Shown: positions 7,496-29,646, counted from the first letter of the stretch. The stretch: DNA of 64,000 bases from Corallococcus macrosporus DSM 14697 (GCF_002305895.1 NZ_CP022203.1:4008501-4072500), one strand, 5' to 3'. The notes: a model not told the origin generated them from the sequence alone. Numbers and translations: made by a program.

Positions 7496-8389
7496 TCATG
7501 GAGACTCCAGGGTGTGGCCGATGTTGCGGTCCACCACGGTGAATCCGGCGGACTGGTAGAGGGCAACGGAGGCCGGGTTGCCCTCGAAGGCATAGACGAA
7601 GGCCTGCCTGGCCCCCATCCCGCGCATGCGCTCAAGCCCCTCGTGGAGGAGCGCGCGCCCGAGCCCGCGCCGCCGGTGCTCCGGGGCGCACGTCACCGGC
7701 TCGAACTCGCCCACCGCGTTGGCCTCGTCGAGCCAACCCAGCGCGCAGGCCGCGAGGCTGCCGTCGGGCGCCTCGGCGACGAGGTCCAGCGCGGGCTGGT
7801 AGCGGGGGGCCTCCATGAGCCGTGCGTACACCTCCGTCGTCATCCGTTCTGTGCCGAAGCCGCGCCGGTGCACGAGCGCGCGCGCGGCGACTTCCTCGGG
7901 GCCCCGCACCTGGCGCACCCGATAGCCCACGGGCAGTTCGGGCCGCGGAGCCGGCGCTTGGAGCGGCAGTGCGAGGTGCAGGTAGCACCCGCCCGTGGTG
8001 CGCCGCCAGCCCAGGCTCCGCAACGCCGCGAGCAGCGAGCCGTTGCTCTCCAGCGCCCACACGGTGGTCGGCTGCGGGGTGCGCCCATGTCGCGCGCGCA
8101 CCCAGGGCAGCAGGTCCCGCGCGAAGGCGTCCGCCTGCGCGAGCGGCTGGACGAGCAGGTCCACGTCGCCGTTGCTGTAGGCCCACGCGAAGCCAGCGAG
8201 CTGTCCTGGCGCGCACTCCCACAGGGCGATGTCCTCCTGTGGCCGCACCTGGGCGTTGCGCAGCAGTCGCCAGGTCAGGTCCCCGACCGTGCACTCCACG
8301 TGGGGGCCGCGCTCCGCCCAGGCCTGCGCCACGAGCTGGGCCATGGCCTCCAGGTCGGCCACATCGCGATAGGAGCGGAGGCGGGACAC
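7496..8389 (-). CDS. Tandem GNAT-domain acetyltransferase
   Basis: A 297-residue protein with two GNAT folds, as in mycothiol synthase-like and similar double-GNAT proteins. The N-terminal copy (about 1-140) is degenerate and lacks a clear acetyl-CoA loop. The C-terminal copy (about 155-297) has VTCAPEHRRRGLGRALLHEG, matching the pyrophosphate-binding Q/RxxGxG/A loop, and the typical end AFEGNPASVALYQSAGF followed by a final strand. Myxobacteria are not known to make mycothiol, so the substrate is open; peptide, amino-sugar or antibiotic acetylation are all possible. It ends 24 bases from the convergent lipoprotein gene. Confidence 0.82.
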   Translation of the reverse strand: MSRLRSYRDVADLEAMAQLVAQAWAERGPHVECTVGDLTWRLLRNAQVRPQEDIALWECAPGQLAGFAWAYSNGDVDLLVQPLAQADAFARDLLPWVRARHGRTPQPTTVWALESNGSLLAALRSLGWRRTTGGCYLHLALPLQAPAPRPELPVGYRVRQVRGPEEVAARALVHRRGFGTERMTTEVYARLMEAPRYQPALDLVAEAPDGSLAACALGWLDEANAVGEFEPVTCAPEHRRRGLGRALLHEGLERMRGMGARQAFVYAFEGNPASVALYQSAGFTVVDRNIGHTLESP

Positions 8390-8558
8390 CGCTTCATTCT
8401 ACACCAGACAGGGAGGTGAGCGGATGGGCCCGACATGGCAGGGCGACCGGGTGCTCATCCCTGCCACGTCTGCGAAGCCAGGGTGCCACCGGGGCAAATG
8501 CCCGCATGCTTCATGCGGAAACCATGATGAACCTCGAATTCTGAGTGCCAGGCACAGC

Positions 8559-9821
8559 TCAGTGGCGCGTGCTCCCGATGCTGTGGACGCTTGCTCCGTT
8601 TCGATGCCGAGGCCCCGTCGCTTCCCGGCGCTGCTGAGCTGCCGTGAAGCGGCCAACGTCCTTCCAGAGCGCGATGAAGCGCCTCAGGTTGAAGTCCGCG
8701 GAGGAGTTCAGCAGGTCGTATTGGTGGCATGTGGCGGCAGGGACTCCGTCCTGGGCCCGGTGGCGTCGCGCCTCGAAGTGACCGATGACGTCCGCATGGT
8801 CACCCATGATCCAGTAGCTGCGGGCCGCGTCGGGCCAGACCTGCGAGACGGAATTGACGAAGCCATCATTGTCTTCACCGCGAAGCTGCAGTGGCTCTTG
8901 GTCCGTCAGGAGCGGGTTGATGGTATGCGTGAGACAGAGCCGTCGCGGAGGGTTGAAGGCTGTCAGGGTGTGCAGGATTCTGAAAAGGGTGGGTGGCCAC
9001 GAGCCGCTTGCCGGCGCGAATGTCACGATGGAGCGCACGCTGATTCCATGCTCGTTGATGAAGGAGAACTCCTCCTCGAGCTCGTCACCCTCGGCATGGG
9101 CCGGGCTCGGAGGGGAGCCGGTGGAGGGCTCGGGGTCCAGGTCGGTGATGGCGGTGAGGTCGCTGGCCATGTGGAGCAGCCAGCGCAGCAGGTCGAAGTA
9201 GGCGCCTCGCGCGAGGGCTCGTGGGAGACCTTGCTCCTGGGAGTGACAGCCTTCCATTGTGTCGATGATGGCGTCGATCCAGTTGGCCGTGTTCTGCCGC
9301 GGGCTCAATGGCCTGAGCGCACGGCCGAGGCTCGCCAGGCCCACGCTCCGCAAGCCGCGCACGCCCTCGAACATCAGGCGCAGGAGCAGGCGGGAGGCGA
9401 GCACCTTGGGGACTGCGTTCCCCAGCCGGTGTGCAAGCGCGGTCCCCCGGTGTGGCGTCGAGATGAACTGCACCGAGCGTAGCTGCTGAACCAACCGCGC
9501 GGGGCCCTTCGAAACATTTCCCTCCAGTTGTCTCCGAAGGTCGATGAGCAGTTGGCGGATGTCCAGGCCTCCCGTGGAATGGCCGACCAGGTGGATGTCG
9601 TCTTCCGGCCCTATCGCCCGCCGCGCCTGGAGCTCAGACAGCCACAACTGGAGCCCCTGGGCTCGGGTCTGGACGCTCGCTGTGGGGAAGTTGGGAAAGT
9701 AGTGAATGGGGCACCCGCCGTCACGGGTCCGAAGGACCTCCGTCACGCCGTGGTAGTACCGGAGCGAGCCGAGGGCATCGAAACCGCCGAAGCCAGGCAC
9801 GAGGACGAGATGACGGGTCAT
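8559..9821 (-). CDS. Lipase-like alpha/beta-hydrolase
   Basis: A 420-residue protein starting at the ATG at 9821, with GAGGAG seven bases upstream; the longer open frame lacks a ribosome binding site. The start MTRHLVLVPGFGGFDALGSL gives the first beta strand and the oxyanion loop of lipases, and HLVGHSTGG holds the nucleophile Ser82 in the GxSxG elbow. FISTPHRGTALA (about 120-135) is typical of triacylglycerol lipase and PGAP1-like folds. A His near the C-terminus (MGDHADVIGHFEARRH) could complete the triad. No signal peptide is seen, so it is probably cytoplasmic or exported by another route. It could act on lipid or polymer esters; substrate unknown. Confidence 0.75.
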   Translation of the reverse strand: MTRHLVLVPGFGGFDALGSLRYYHGVTEVLRTRDGGCPIHYFPNFPTASVQTRAQGLQLWLSELQARRAIGPEDDIHLVGHSTGGLDIRQLLIDLRRQLEGNVSKGPARLVQQLRSVQFISTPHRGTALAHRLGNAVPKVLASRLLLRLMFEGVRGLRSVGLASLGRALRPLSPRQNTANWIDAIIDTMEGCHSQEQGLPRALARGAYFDLLRWLLHMASDLTAITDLDPEPSTGSPPSPAHAEGDELEEEFSFINEHGISVRSIVTFAPASGSWPPTLFRILHTLTAFNPPRRLCLTHTINPLLTDQEPLQLRGEDNDGFVNSVSQVWPDAARSYWIMGDHADVIGHFEARRHRAQDGVPAATCHQYDLLNSSADFNLRRFIALWKDVGRFTAAQQRREATGPRHRNGASVHSIGSTRH

Positions 9822-9939
9822 GGGGGCTCCTCTCGTGATTGGAGCTAAGAATGCCTGGGGCGCGGCGCTACCGCCTGCCGGGGCAGGGAGGCAGGGGGCT
9901 GGCGGGGCGCACCGGCGTGCCGTGGTCGACGCCGGCCGC

Positions 9940-10209
9940 ATGCTCGAAAGCGTGCTCGCGTGCTTCGAGTTGACCTTGCAAGCCGGTGAAGTGGCGCCGG
10001 GGCTGGGGGAGGCCATTCAGCACATCCCGGACGAGGACGTGCACCGCTTCCGGGCGGTCATGATGCAACCTCCCTCCGACGCGGAATCGGCCAGCGCCAA
10101 GGCCTTGGCGCTCGTCGAACTCCGTGCGGCGGCGGGTGCCCTGCGTCACGCGTTGTCCTGCACATGTTCGAGGGTTGAGGAAATCGCGACCTCCTTGGCG
10201 CGTTGTTGA
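9940..10209 (+). CDS. Small hypothetical protein, 89 residues
   Basis: The frame from the ATG at 9940 keeps a strongly G/C-biased third codon position and gives a plausible helical protein (MLESVLACFELTLQAGEVAP, then LVELRAAAGALRHAL) ending in CSRVEEIATSLARC. It has no signal peptide and no domain I recognise. There is no clear ribosome binding site, and an upstream GTG at 9919 could be the start instead. It stops 27 bases before the M28 peptidase remnant. Coding status is likely rather than certain. Confidence 0.45.
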   Translation: MLESVLACFELTLQAGEVAPGLGEAIQHIPDEDVHRFRAVMMQPPSDAESASAKALALVELRAAAGALRHALSCTCSRVEEIATSLARC

Positions 10210-10236
10210 TGCAGGCCACCGCCAGGGAGTGCACCC

Positions 10237-11398
10237 ATGTCCCGTCGTCCGCTGTCGTTCATGTTGCTGCTCCTCCTGCCCGCGATGGCCTCCGCCGCAG
10301 CGTCTCCAGAGGCGGAGCGCTGGTGGAGTCACGTTCGCGTGCTCGCGGATGACGCGCTGCAGGGGCGGGAGACGGGCAGCGAGGGCTACAAGAAGGCAGC
10401 GAGCTACGTCGCTGAGCAGCTTGGGGCGATGGGAATCAAGCCAGGGGCGGGGGAGGGCTACCTTCAGGAGGTGAAGCTCGTCTCGCGGCGGCTGGTGAAT
10501 GAGCGCTCACGCCTGGCGTTGGTGCGGGGAGGCCGACGCATTCCGCTGGTCATCGGTCGCGATGCCATCATCGGCTCACGCCTGGGGGAATCAGGGCAGG
10601 TGGAGGCCCCGCTCGTGTTCGTGGGCCACGGCCTCTCCATCCCCGAAGCGGGCCATGACGACTTCGCGGGGCTGGACCTCCAGGGGAAGGTGGCCGTGCT
10701 CCTCTTCGGCGGGCCCGCCCACATCCCTGGCGCGCTCCGGGCCCACCACAGCTCGACCGAGGAGCGCATCAAGGCGCTTCGGAGGGCCGGCGCGGTGGGC
10801 GTCGTGATGTTGCAGAATCCGAAGGCCGAGGAGCTGCCCTGGGCGCGTGTCGCCTCGTCGCGGTTCGAGCCGGCCATGACCTTCGCCGACCCGTCGCTGG
10901 TCGAGCATGAGGGCCTGAAGGTGACTGTCGCCTTCAACGCCCGCCACGCCGAGAAGCTGTTCGCGGGCGCGCGGCACTCCTTCAAGGAGGTGCTGGCGAA
11001 GGCGGATGCGAACCAGCCGCTGCCACGCTTCGAGCTGCCCAGCCGGCTGGAGGCGCGGGCCGAGTGGAAGCTGGCGCCGGTGGAGTCCGCCAACGTCGTG
11101 GGCGTGCTGCCCGGCAGTGACGCCACGCTGGCGAAGGAATACGTCGTGCTCACCGCCGGGCTCCCCCTTGGAGCGCACGATGAAGGCCTGGCACACCCGG
11201 CACTACCACGCGCCCTCGGATGACCTGCGCCAGCCGATGGACCGGGAGGCGGCGGCGAAGTTCGTCCGGCTGCTCTCGGACCTCACCCTCACCGTGGCCA
11301 ACACCCCCGCGCGTCCGCGCTGGAACGACACCAGCTTCTTCCGGCGGTTCGCTGCTCCGGCCGCGCTCGGCGATGCCCGTCCTGAACACCCGCACTGA
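10237..11398 (+). pseudogene. Secreted M28-family peptidase broken by an internal deletion and frameshift
   Basis: The first part is a normal start of a secreted M28 aminopeptidase. It has a signal peptide (1-20), WWSHVRVLADDALQGRETGS, a PA-type insert (about 120-250: LVFVGHGLSIPEAGHDDF, LQGKVAVLLF, VVMLQNP) and then SANVVGVLPGSDATLAKEYVVLTA. Intact members continue with HxDH metal ligands, but here the frame jumps to GLPLGAHDEG and a stop at 11223. The authentic C-terminus appears in another frame from about 11160: TRHYHAPSDDL (the last metal-ligand motif) and AAAKFVRLLSDLTL. The segment with most zinc ligands and the catalytic Glu is gone, so the product cannot be an active peptidase. Confidence 0.85.
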
Positions 11399-11508
11399 CG
11401 CGCTGACCCGCGGCGCCGCTGGAGCCCCCCGCGTTGACGGCCCAGCCCGCCAGGTGCGGGCCCTGGCGCCCCCACCACCGGCCGGATTCGTCTAGACTCC
11501 CGCCCCTT

Positions 11509-12249
11509 ATGGAGCGGACCGGCGCAGCGGCAGTCATCATCGGCAACGAGGTCCTCACGGCGAAGGTCCAGGACCTGAACGGGCCGCACCTCATCCAACG
11601 CCTGCGCGAGGTGGGCATCCCGCTGCTCTCGGTGGAGACCGTCCTCGACGACGTGGACGCCATCGTGGACGCCGTGGCCCGGGCCCGCCGCAAGGCGCGC
11701 TACGTCTTCACCAGCGGCGGCATCGGCCCCACCCATGATGACGTCACCGTGCGCGCGGTGGCCATGGCCCTGGGCCGGAGGGTGGTGCGGCTGCAGGAGA
11801 TGCTGGACCTCATCCTGTCCCGCGCCACCGAGGAGCGGCAGGTGACGCCGGAGGCGCTGCGGCTCGCGGACGCCCCGGAGGGCGCCGTGCTGCTGCAGCA
11901 GTCCAGCACCTGGTTCCCCGTGCTCACCGTGGACGACATCTTCCTGCTGCCCGGCGTGCCGCAGTTGTTCCGGATGCAGTTGGACACGGTGCTCGCGCGG
12001 CTGGGCGGGACGCCCGTGGCCGTGAGCTGCCTCTATCTCCGCCTGGGGGAGAGCGACATCGCCGCCGTGTTGGATCGGGTGGCGCTCGACATGCCGCACG
12101 TGGCCATCGGCTCCTACCCGGAGTTCGACCCGGCCAAGGACTACCGGGTGAAGGTGACGGTGGAGTCCGCCCAGCGTGGGCCCGTGGACGAGGCCCTGGA
12201 GCGCATCGTCACGGGCCTGCCGGAGGACGCGGTGGTGCGGCGGGAGTAG
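11509..12249 (+). CDS. MoaB/CinA-type molybdopterin-binding-fold protein
   Basis: A 246-residue protein with the MoCF_biosynth fold of MoaB, Mog and the CinA N-terminal domain. It opens with AAVIIGNEVLTAKVQDLNGP, as CinA proteins do (IGNELL.G...DTN), and has the diagnostic YVFTSGGIGPTHDDVTVRAV at about residues 64-83. The C-terminal third (SCLYLRLGESDIAAVLDRV, HVAIGSYPEF, YRVKVTVES) matches the second domain of CinA-like and FAD-synthase-type proteins. The amidohydrolase domain of full CinA is absent, so NMN deamidase activity is not expected. The start ATG at 11509 has no clear ribosome binding site. It converges on the TPR gene with a 24-base gap. Confidence 0.82.
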   Translation: MERTGAAAVIIGNEVLTAKVQDLNGPHLIQRLREVGIPLLSVETVLDDVDAIVDAVARARRKARYVFTSGGIGPTHDDVTVRAVAMALGRRVVRLQEMLDLILSRATEERQVTPEALRLADAPEGAVLLQQSSTWFPVLTVDDIFLLPGVPQLFRMQLDTVLARLGGTPVAVSCLYLRLGESDIAAVLDRVALDMPHVAIGSYPEFDPAKDYRVKVTVESAQRGPVDEALERIVTGLPEDAVVRRE

Positions 12250-12273
12250 GCCCCCGCCGCGTCGCCACAGGGC

Positions 12274-15200
12274 CTACAGCCCCAGGCCCAGCCGCTGACG
12301 CAGCCGGAAGAAGTCGTCCGTGAAGGTCCACGCCAGGATTGTGCGCAGCCGCTCACCTTCACGCACGGCCTGGAGCATGGGCTCGGGCGTGTCCAGCCGG
12401 GCGCCCGCGAAGTTCGGGTCCTCGCGCAGCACCATGCCCAGGCCCACCGCCACGTCGCCGCACATCAGCAGGCCCGCGCGGTCCGCCGAGTAGTCAATGG
12501 CCTCCAGCCACGGCGCCAGCTCCACCTTCTGCGCGTCGCCCAGCGAGGTGGCTGGGAGCTCCAGCGCCTTCAGCGCCTTGCGCGGGAAGGCCCGCTTGAG
12601 CTGCTTCACCGACTCGTCGTTGCGCCGGCCCAGCGCGCTGAACTGCGGCGCGTGCAGGCGGATGGCGCTGCCGAAGAGGTCCGCCGTCTCGCCCTGTGAC
12701 AGCTTCTCCAGCACCGCGGACTTGTTGAGCAGCCCCAGCGCCGCGCGGCCCAGGAGGAACTTCTGCTCCCGCGCGTTGAAGCGCCGCACCACGTCCTGGC
12801 CAATGCACACCGACATGGGCTCGGTCGTCTCCAGCACCGTCAGCCCGCGCCGCGCCTGGTAGACCTCGAAGCTCTCCACGCCGAACACCTGCGCCACGGC
12901 GCGGATGGCCTTGTACACGGCCGAGTCCGGCTTGAGGCGGTCCGCCTTCGGGTTGACGCCCACGATGTCGAAGTTGGGCGGGTACACCTTCTCCAGGTGC
13001 TCGCCCATCGCGCGCAGCACCTCAAGCAGCGGACCCCGGGCGCCCGGGTGCATCAGCACCGAGTCCACGTCCGTCTCCGTCAGCGACTCGCGGGCCTCCT
13101 GCGCCAGCCGCGTGCGGGCCTCCATGTAGAAGGCCAGCTCCACCTCGTTGGCGGAGCGCAGGAAGTGCAGCGCCGCCGCCGCGCAGAACGCCTTGTCGAG
13201 CTGCTTCAGGCCCTCCCAGAGCTTGAACAGCGCGTGCAGGCTGTCCACCCGCGTCGGGTCCTGGCGGAGGATCTGCCGGTGCTCCTCGATGGCCAGCGGC
13301 ACGGACGACGAGTCCCGCGCGTACAGGTCCGCGAGCACGGCGCGCGCCTGGAGGTTCGTGCCATCACCGTCCACCACCTGCCGGTACAGCGCGGTGGCGC
13401 GAGCGGGCTCGGACAGCGGGCCCGCGTACAGGTCCGCGGCGCGCATCCGCAACGTCGCGGCGCGCTTGGGCTCCACGGCGAGCTGCCCCGCGGCCTGGGC
13501 CTCCAGGAGCTGCGCCAGCTCCGGCAGGTTGCGCGCCCGCTCGTAGAGGACCACCAGCCGGTCCACCAGCGCGGGGTTGCCGGGAGACAGCTCCAGCGCG
13601 CGGCGGTAGAGCGGGGTGGCCGCGCCGGCGTCGCCCAGCCCTTCGTCGTAGGTCCGCGCCAGGTCCAGCGTGAAGCGCGCCCGCGGCTCCGGGGGCAGCT
13701 CCTGCTGGAGCAGCTTGTGCAGGCAGTCCACCGCGCCCGCATGGTTGCGCGCCTGGGTGTGCAGGCCGGCCAGCCGCTCCAGCGCCTCCAGGTGGCGGGG
13801 CAGGGTGGCGAGCACCGTCTGGTAGTGCGCCGCGGCCCGGCTCGGCTCGTTGAGGTGCGTGGCGTACAGGTTGCCCAGCGTCAGGTGGAGCTGCGCCAGG
13901 ACGCGCGGGTCGCCGCCCAACTGCACGCGCTGGCTCAGCAGGGCCGCGGCCTCGGGGTACTGCTGGGCCTCCAGCAGCAGCGCGCCGCGCAGCTCCAGCG
14001 CCTCCGGGTGCCCCGGCTGCGCCGACAGCGCCTTCTCCAGCAGCGCCAGCGCCCGGTCGCGGTCATTCAGCGCGCCATGGTGCAGCCGCGCCGCGCTGAC
14101 GAACGCCGTGGCCGCGGCCAGGCCGTCCCGCTGCGCCAGCTTCGCCTCGCCGCGCCGCTCCTGGAGCGCCGCCAGGTCCGCGGAGCCTCCGCGCTGCGCC
14201 AGCAGCTCCTCCAGGCCCGCCTGGGCGGCCGGGTGCAGCGGATCCTTCTCCAGCGCCTGCCGGTACAGCGCCGTGGCGCCGTCCACGTCGTTCAGCCGGC
14301 CCGCGGCCAGCTTCGCCGCCGCGACGAACGCGTCAATGGCGCCGCGCGGATCGCGCGACACGCGGGCCTCGGCCTCCAGCGCGGCGCGGGCGTGGGCGAA
14401 GTCGCCACGCTTCAAGGCCACGCGGCGCGCGCCCTGGATCGCGGGCAGGCACTGCGGCTGCAGCTCCAGGGCCTGCCGGTACAGCGCCGCCGCCCGCTCC
14501 AAGTCGTTGAAGCGCGTGTCCGCCAGCTCGGCGGTGCGCAGCAGCATCTCCAGGGCCTCGTCGGCGTCCTGCGCGGACGCCAGGCGCATGGTGTACAGGC
14601 GCGCCAGCCCCGCCGCGTCGCCGGCCTGCCGCAGGCCGCGCTCCAGCACGAAGGCCAGGCGGGCGTCACCCGGGTCGGCCTCGAACGCGCGCTTGTAGGC
14701 CTCCAGCGTGCCCTCGGCGGGGCTGCGGTCCAGGTCCAGCGCGGCGGACAGCCGCAGGGCGGTGGCCAGCCGTGGGTCGTTCACCCGCTCGGCGATGCGC
14801 TGGCGCAGCTCGGCGCGGCGCGGACGGTCCGAGGCGCGGATGCGCTCCAGCAGCGTGAGGGCGGTGAGGTCGCCGGCGTCCAGCGCCAGCACGGCCTCGC
14901 AGCACTGGGCCGCGCGGGACGGCTCCTGGAAGCGGTCCAGGTACAGCCGCGCCAGCTTCAGGTACGCCGTCACCTTGGCCGCGGGCGTGCTGCCCACCTG
15001 CGTCTCGCGGTCCAGGATGCCGACCAGCTCCTTCACGTTGTCCTGCGCCAGGTACAGCCGCTCCAGCGCGCGCAGCGTGGCGGCGTGGCCCGGCGTCAGG
15101 CGCAGCACCTCCTGATACGTGTCGATGGCCAGCTCGGGCCGCAGGAGCTGCTCCTCCCAGATGGCCGCCGCCTGGTAGAGGGCGTTGGCGCGCTCCAGCG

Positions 15201-17346
15201 GGTCGGTGCGGTTGGCGGCCTCGGCGCGCAGCACCTCCACCAGGCTCTCCCATGCGGCCTGCGCGCGGTAGATGCGGGCCAGCGCGCGCAGCGCCGGGAA
15301 GTAGCTGGGCGCCAGCATCAGCGCCTCGTTGTACGAGGCGATGGCTTCGTTGTCCTGGCTCAGCCGCTGCTCGTACAGCTCGCCAATCTTGTAGATGAGC
15401 GCGGCGGCCTGGTCCGTGGAGGTGGAGCTCTCCGACTCCGCCCGGTACATGTCCACCAGCTTCTCCCAGCGGCCCTCCTGCGCGTACAGGCGGCCCAGCG
15501 CCTTGAGCGCGGGCAGGTAGGACGGGGACAGGGCCAGCACGCGCTCGTAGGCGGAGATGGCGCCCGCGCGGTCCTTGAGGTTCTCGTCCAGGATCTCCGC
15601 GTTGCGGTGCAGCAGCGACAGCACCTGCTTGGTGTCACCCGCGAGCGACGCCTCCAGGTCGTGCGTCTCCAGCAGCTCGCGGAAGCGGCCGGCCCGCTCA
15701 TGGAGCCGCGCGAGGTTGCGGATGGTGGGCAGGTGGTCCGACGCCAGGTCGAGGATGCGCTTCATGCACTCGATGGCGTGGTCCAGGTCGCCCAGCCGGT
15801 CCTCGTACACCACCGCCATCTTGTTCAGCGTGGTGATGAGCTGATCCCGGTCGCTCGTCTGGAGCAGGTCCTGCTCGTACATGGCCACCAGCTCCGCGAA
15901 GCGGCCCTGGCGCTCGTAGAGGCGCGTGAGGGCCTTCTGCGCGGGGAGGTAGCCCGGCTGCAACTGGAGGCAGGTGTTGTAGCGGGAGATGGCGTCCTCC
16001 TGCCGTCCCAGCCGCTCCTCCAGGATTTCGGCCGCCTTGTACATGCGCGCGGCCTTCTGCTTCGCGTCCTCGGCGGCGGCGACCTCCGCGTCGAAGACGG
16101 AGACCAGCCGCTCCCAGTCCTGCATGCGGTAGTACAGCTTGCCCAGGCCCGCCAGCGCCGCCGAGTGGCCGGGGATGCGCGCGACAATGGCCTGGTACCG
16201 CGCCGCCGCGTCGGACTCGCGCTTGAGGACCTCTTCGTACAGCGCGGCCAGCCGCAGGTTGGTGGCCACCAGCTCGCTCTCGTCGTTGAGCGAGCCCACG
16301 CGCGCCAGCAGCACGTCGGACAGCTCCTCGAAGCGGCCCTGCGTCTCGTAGATGCCGGCCAGCTCGCTCAGCACCAGCGGCTCGTTGGGGGACACCTGCC
16401 GCGCGGCGAGCAGCGCGGCCAGCGCGTCATCCTTGCGGCCGTTGCGCTCGTAGACCTTGGCGATCTGCAGGTACGCGGGCGCCGCCTGCGCGCCCAGCGC
16501 GGAGGCCTCGGCGCCCAGCGCGGCGAGCAGCTCGTCCACGCGGCCCTCGCGCTCGGCCAGGCGCTTCATGGCCGCCAGGAGCTGGAGGTCGGAGCGGTCC
16601 AGCGCGAAGGCCTCGCGGAACAGGGCCGCGGCGCCTTCCTTCTGCTTCAGCCGCTCTTCCAGCAGCAGGCCCGCGGCGGTGAGGTAGTGCGCGCGCAGCG
16701 ACGGCTGCTGCACGGCGGCGGCCAGCAGCCGGTACACCTCCACCAGCGCGGGCGCGTCGTTGCGCGCGGCGTAGACGGACTCGAGCTGGGTGAGGACGAC
16801 GACGTCCGTGGGCCGGCGTTCCAGGCACTGCCGCAGGCAGGTGGCGGACTCCTCGTCACGCGAGAGGCGCTCCTGGAGGATGATGCCCTTCTCGAAGAGC
16901 AGCGCGGCCTGGTGGCGCGCGTCGTCGGTGGCCGCCAGCTCCGCGTCCATCAACTGGAGCACCATCTGCCAGTTGCCCACGTCCGCGAAGAGCCGGCGGG
17001 CGGCGCGGATGTTGACCAGGTAGCGCGGCGCCAGCTTGTACGCGTTCTGGAACGCCACCGCGGCGTTGCGCGGATTCTTGAGGGGCTCCTCCCAGAGCAG
17101 GCCCACCTCGTGGAAGAGCAGCGCCGCCGTCTGGGGCTCCGAGCCGCTCAGCGCCTTGGCCTCGCGCTCCAGCGACGCGATGCGCTCGCGCGCTTCATCC
17201 TCGGCGCGGGTGCTGGCGGCGGTCGGCTGCGGCGCGGCCTGGGGCGGTGCCTCCGTAGCCGGAGCGTTCGGGCTCGCGGGCGCACCGGGCACGGGCAGGG
17301 GGGCCACGGGAACAGTGGTCCTCGGGACGTCGTTGCGCTCGCTCAT
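12274..17346 (-). CDS. Giant TPR-repeat protein, 1690 residues
   Basis: The protein begins at the ATG at 17346, with a Pro/Ala-rich disordered segment (1-65) followed by more than 1300 residues of tetratricopeptide repeats. Many copies fit W..L...Y......D...A......A.IYE..L, for example WEKLVDMYRAE and YLPALKALGRLYAQEGRWE. From about residue 1430 to the end is a non-TPR domain (HLEKVYPPNFDIVGVNPKADR, PMSVCIGQDVVRRF, REQKFLLGRAALGLL). It recalls the core of metallopeptidase-like helical domains but has no HExxH. There is no signal peptide, so it is probably a cytoplasmic scaffold; such giant TPR proteins are common in myxobacteria. It lies downstream of the NRPS on the same strand across 171 bases, with no evidence of a joint role. 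Confidence 0.85.
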   Translation of the reverse strand: MSERNDVPRTTVPVAPLPVPGAPASPNAPATEAPPQAAPQPTAASTRAEDEARERIASLEREAKALSGSEPQTAALLFHEVGLLWEEPLKNPRNAAVAFQNAYKLAPRYLVNIRAARRLFADVGNWQMVLQLMDAELAATDDARHQAALLFEKGIILQERLSRDEESATCLRQCLERRPTDVVVLTQLESVYAARNDAPALVEVYRLLAAAVQQPSLRAHYLTAAGLLLEERLKQKEGAAALFREAFALDRSDLQLLAAMKRLAEREGRVDELLAALGAEASALGAQAAPAYLQIAKVYERNGRKDDALAALLAARQVSPNEPLVLSELAGIYETQGRFEELSDVLLARVGSLNDESELVATNLRLAALYEEVLKRESDAAARYQAIVARIPGHSAALAGLGKLYYRMQDWERLVSVFDAEVAAAEDAKQKAARMYKAAEILEERLGRQEDAISRYNTCLQLQPGYLPAQKALTRLYERQGRFAELVAMYEQDLLQTSDRDQLITTLNKMAVVYEDRLGDLDHAIECMKRILDLASDHLPTIRNLARLHERAGRFRELLETHDLEASLAGDTKQVLSLLHRNAEILDENLKDRAGAISAYERVLALSPSYLPALKALGRLYAQEGRWEKLVDMYRAESESSTSTDQAAALIYKIGELYEQRLSQDNEAIASYNEALMLAPSYFPALRALARIYRAQAAWESLVEVLRAEAANRTDPLERANALYQAAAIWEEQLLRPELAIDTYQEVLRLTPGHAATLRALERLYLAQDNVKELVGILDRETQVGSTPAAKVTAYLKLARLYLDRFQEPSRAAQCCEAVLALDAGDLTALTLLERIRASDRPRRAELRQRIAERVNDPRLATALRLSAALDLDRSPAEGTLEAYKRAFEADPGDARLAFVLERGLRQAGDAAGLARLYTMRLASAQDADEALEMLLRTAELADTRFNDLERAAALYRQALELQPQCLPAIQGARRVALKRGDFAHARAALEAEARVSRDPRGAIDAFVAAAKLAAGRLNDVDGATALYRQALEKDPLHPAAQAGLEELLAQRGGSADLAALQERRGEAKLAQRDGLAAATAFVSAARLHHGALNDRDRALALLEKALSAQPGHPEALELRGALLLEAQQYPEAAALLSQRVQLGGDPRVLAQLHLTLGNLYATHLNEPSRAAAHYQTVLATLPRHLEALERLAGLHTQARNHAGAVDCLHKLLQQELPPEPRARFTLDLARTYDEGLGDAGAATPLYRRALELSPGNPALVDRLVVLYERARNLPELAQLLEAQAAGQLAVEPKRAATLRMRAADLYAGPLSEPARATALYRQVVDGDGTNLQARAVLADLYARDSSSVPLAIEEHRQILRQDPTRVDSLHALFKLWEGLKQLDKAFCAAAALHFLRSANEVELAFYMEARTRLAQEARESLTETDVDSVLMHPGARGPLLEVLRAMGEHLEKVYPPNFDIVGVNPKADRLKPDSAVYKAIRAVAQVFGVESFEVYQARRGLTVLETTEPMSVCIGQDVVRRFNAREQKFLLGRAALGLLNKSAVLEKLSQGETADLFGSAIRLHAPQFSALGRRNDESVKQLKRAFPRKALKALELPATSLGDAQKVELAPWLEAIDYSADRAGLLMCGDVAVGLGMVLREDPNFAGARLDTPEPMLQAVREGERLRTILAWTFTDDFFRLRQRLGLGL

Positions 17347-17462
17347 GGAAGGCCGGCTCCGGATTGGCCAATACGGGGGAGGAAGGATTGGCCATCGCCG
17401 GTCGTAACATGCGCTTGGCCGGTCCCTCAACTTCCCGTCTTTCTTGGCGATTTGGGTGCCAG

Positions 17463-17478
17463 CCGCCCCAGGGGGCGG
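17463..17478 (-). terminator. Weak hairpin after the NRPS gene
   Basis: CCGCCC-CAGG-GGGCGG forms a 6-bp GC stem with a tetraloop about 40 bases past the NRPS stop codon. There is no T-run, so a role as terminator is only possible. Confidence 0.25.
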
Positions 17479-17517
17479 ACAAGCGGAGCGCCTGGCCGCG
17501 CGGCGCTCGGGCTGGGC

Positions 17518-29646
<12,129 letters not shown>

